A program made the position numbers and the translations under genes. The notes under the pieces are model-generated. The model saw nothing but the letters and a program-made list of their open reading frames with translations, ran no database searches and was not told the DNA's origin. 15,730 nucleotides of DNA, from the NCBI GenBank assembly GCA_017540945.1, contig JAFYAB010000024.1, positions 1 to 15,730 of the forward strand, given 5' to 3'. Positions 15,473 through 15,730 of this stretch are shown here, piece by piece. Source of the DNA: Oscillospiraceae bacterium (GTDB lineage Bacteria > Bacillota_A > Clostridia > Oscillospirales > Oscillospiraceae). The first letter of the stretch is position 1. Each line of letters begins with the position of its first letter.

Positions 15473-15676
15473 TATGATAACGCGGTGTGCGAGTCTTTCT
15501 TCAGCAGTATGAAGCGCGAAGAACTGTATTTGACAAAGTATCGATCTGAAAATGAGTTCCGAAAGGCAGTTGCAGACTATATTGAAAAATACAATACGCG
15601 ACGGCCCCACACCACGCTGCAATACAAGACACCGCAGCAGGTGGAGGCCGAATTTCAAGGCGATGCAAGGAAATAG
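15473..15676 (+). pseudogene. IS3-family transposase, 3' fragment
   Basis: The last 67 residues of an IS3-family OrfB-type integrase remain, from YDNAVCESFF to the TAG stop. The block ESFFSSMK holds the final Glu of the DDE triad and the Lys seven residues later, and YNTRRPHTTLQYKTPQQVE is the typical family C terminus. In frame, a TAA stop directly precedes Tyr at 15470-15472 and no earlier transposase sequence is present, so about three quarters of the protein, including both catalytic Asp residues, is missing. The only start-like codon, GTG at 15485, has no ribosome binding site. It is a non-functional remnant whose 3' flank reappears at position 1. Bases 15384-15472 between the regulator and this fragment show no gene or clear terminator. 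Confidence 0.88.
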
Positions 15677-15730
15677 TCAAACCGGAAACACGACAACGGG
15701 GGTTCGAAAGTAAAACATTTCGACGTTTCT
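15672..15730. repeat. 59-bp terminal direct repeat, right copy
   Basis: Identical to bases 1-59. It starts in the second-last codon of the transposase fragment and runs to the end of the window. If the two copies are one sequence seen twice, the unit length is 15,671 bp. Confidence 0.9.

Noticed and set aside
1..15730. CRISPR array, tRNA, rRNA, plasmid origin or phage genes
   Set aside because: No regularly spaced repeats, no cloverleaf-like or rRNA-like segment, and no replication, capsid or integrase gene were seen.

Overview
The window is a GC-rich bacterial segment, probably from an anaerobic gut-type Clostridia member close to Oscillospiraceae. The clues are strong AGGAGG-type ribosome binding sites, a short-headed lipoprotein signal, a ribose-type (CUT2) sugar ABC transporter, an AraC regulator fused to a GH39 domain, and short GTAGGG-type palindromic intergenic repeats. 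Taxonomy is inferred from gene style only.

Layout. Positions 1-196 hold the non-coding tail of an IS3-family element and the operon terminator. Ten genes run on the minus strand from 12519 down to 197, tightly packed or overlapping: CUT2 ATPase, permease, sugar-binding lipoprotein, second permease, GH3 glycosidase, beta-phosphoglucomutase, GH78 alpha-L-rhamnosidase, rhaB, rhaA, rhaD. A 389-bp intergenic region (12520-12908) separates this operon from a divergent AraC-GH39 regulator (12909-15383, plus strand). The right end (15473-15676) is a 5'-truncated IS3-family transposase.

How the genes work together (inference from families and order). An oligosaccharide or glycoside bearing rhamnose is bound by the lipoprotein and imported by the ABC transporter. 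No glycosidase has a signal peptide, so cleavage is cytoplasmic. GH78 releases L-rhamnose, which RhaA, RhaB and RhaD convert to dihydroxyacetone phosphate and L-lactaldehyde. The GH3 enzyme carries the Asp-X-His dyad of the subfamily known to contain retaining phosphorylases, and the next gene is a beta-phosphoglucomutase. Together they could turn a beta-glucoside directly into beta-glucose-1-phosphate and then glucose-6-phosphate. The whole would be a phosphorolytic route for rhamnosyl-glucosides such as rutinose-type sugars. This is the most interesting hypothesis in the window.

Other oddities. Two copies of a palindromic repeat affect rhaB: one sits in frame inside the coding sequence, and the other supplies its stop codon. 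A terminator-like hairpin lies in the operon leader. The ABC ATPase keeps one good and one fully degenerate ATP site. The first and last 59 bases are identical, which suggests the contig closes on itself as a circle or tandem unit of 15,671 bp.
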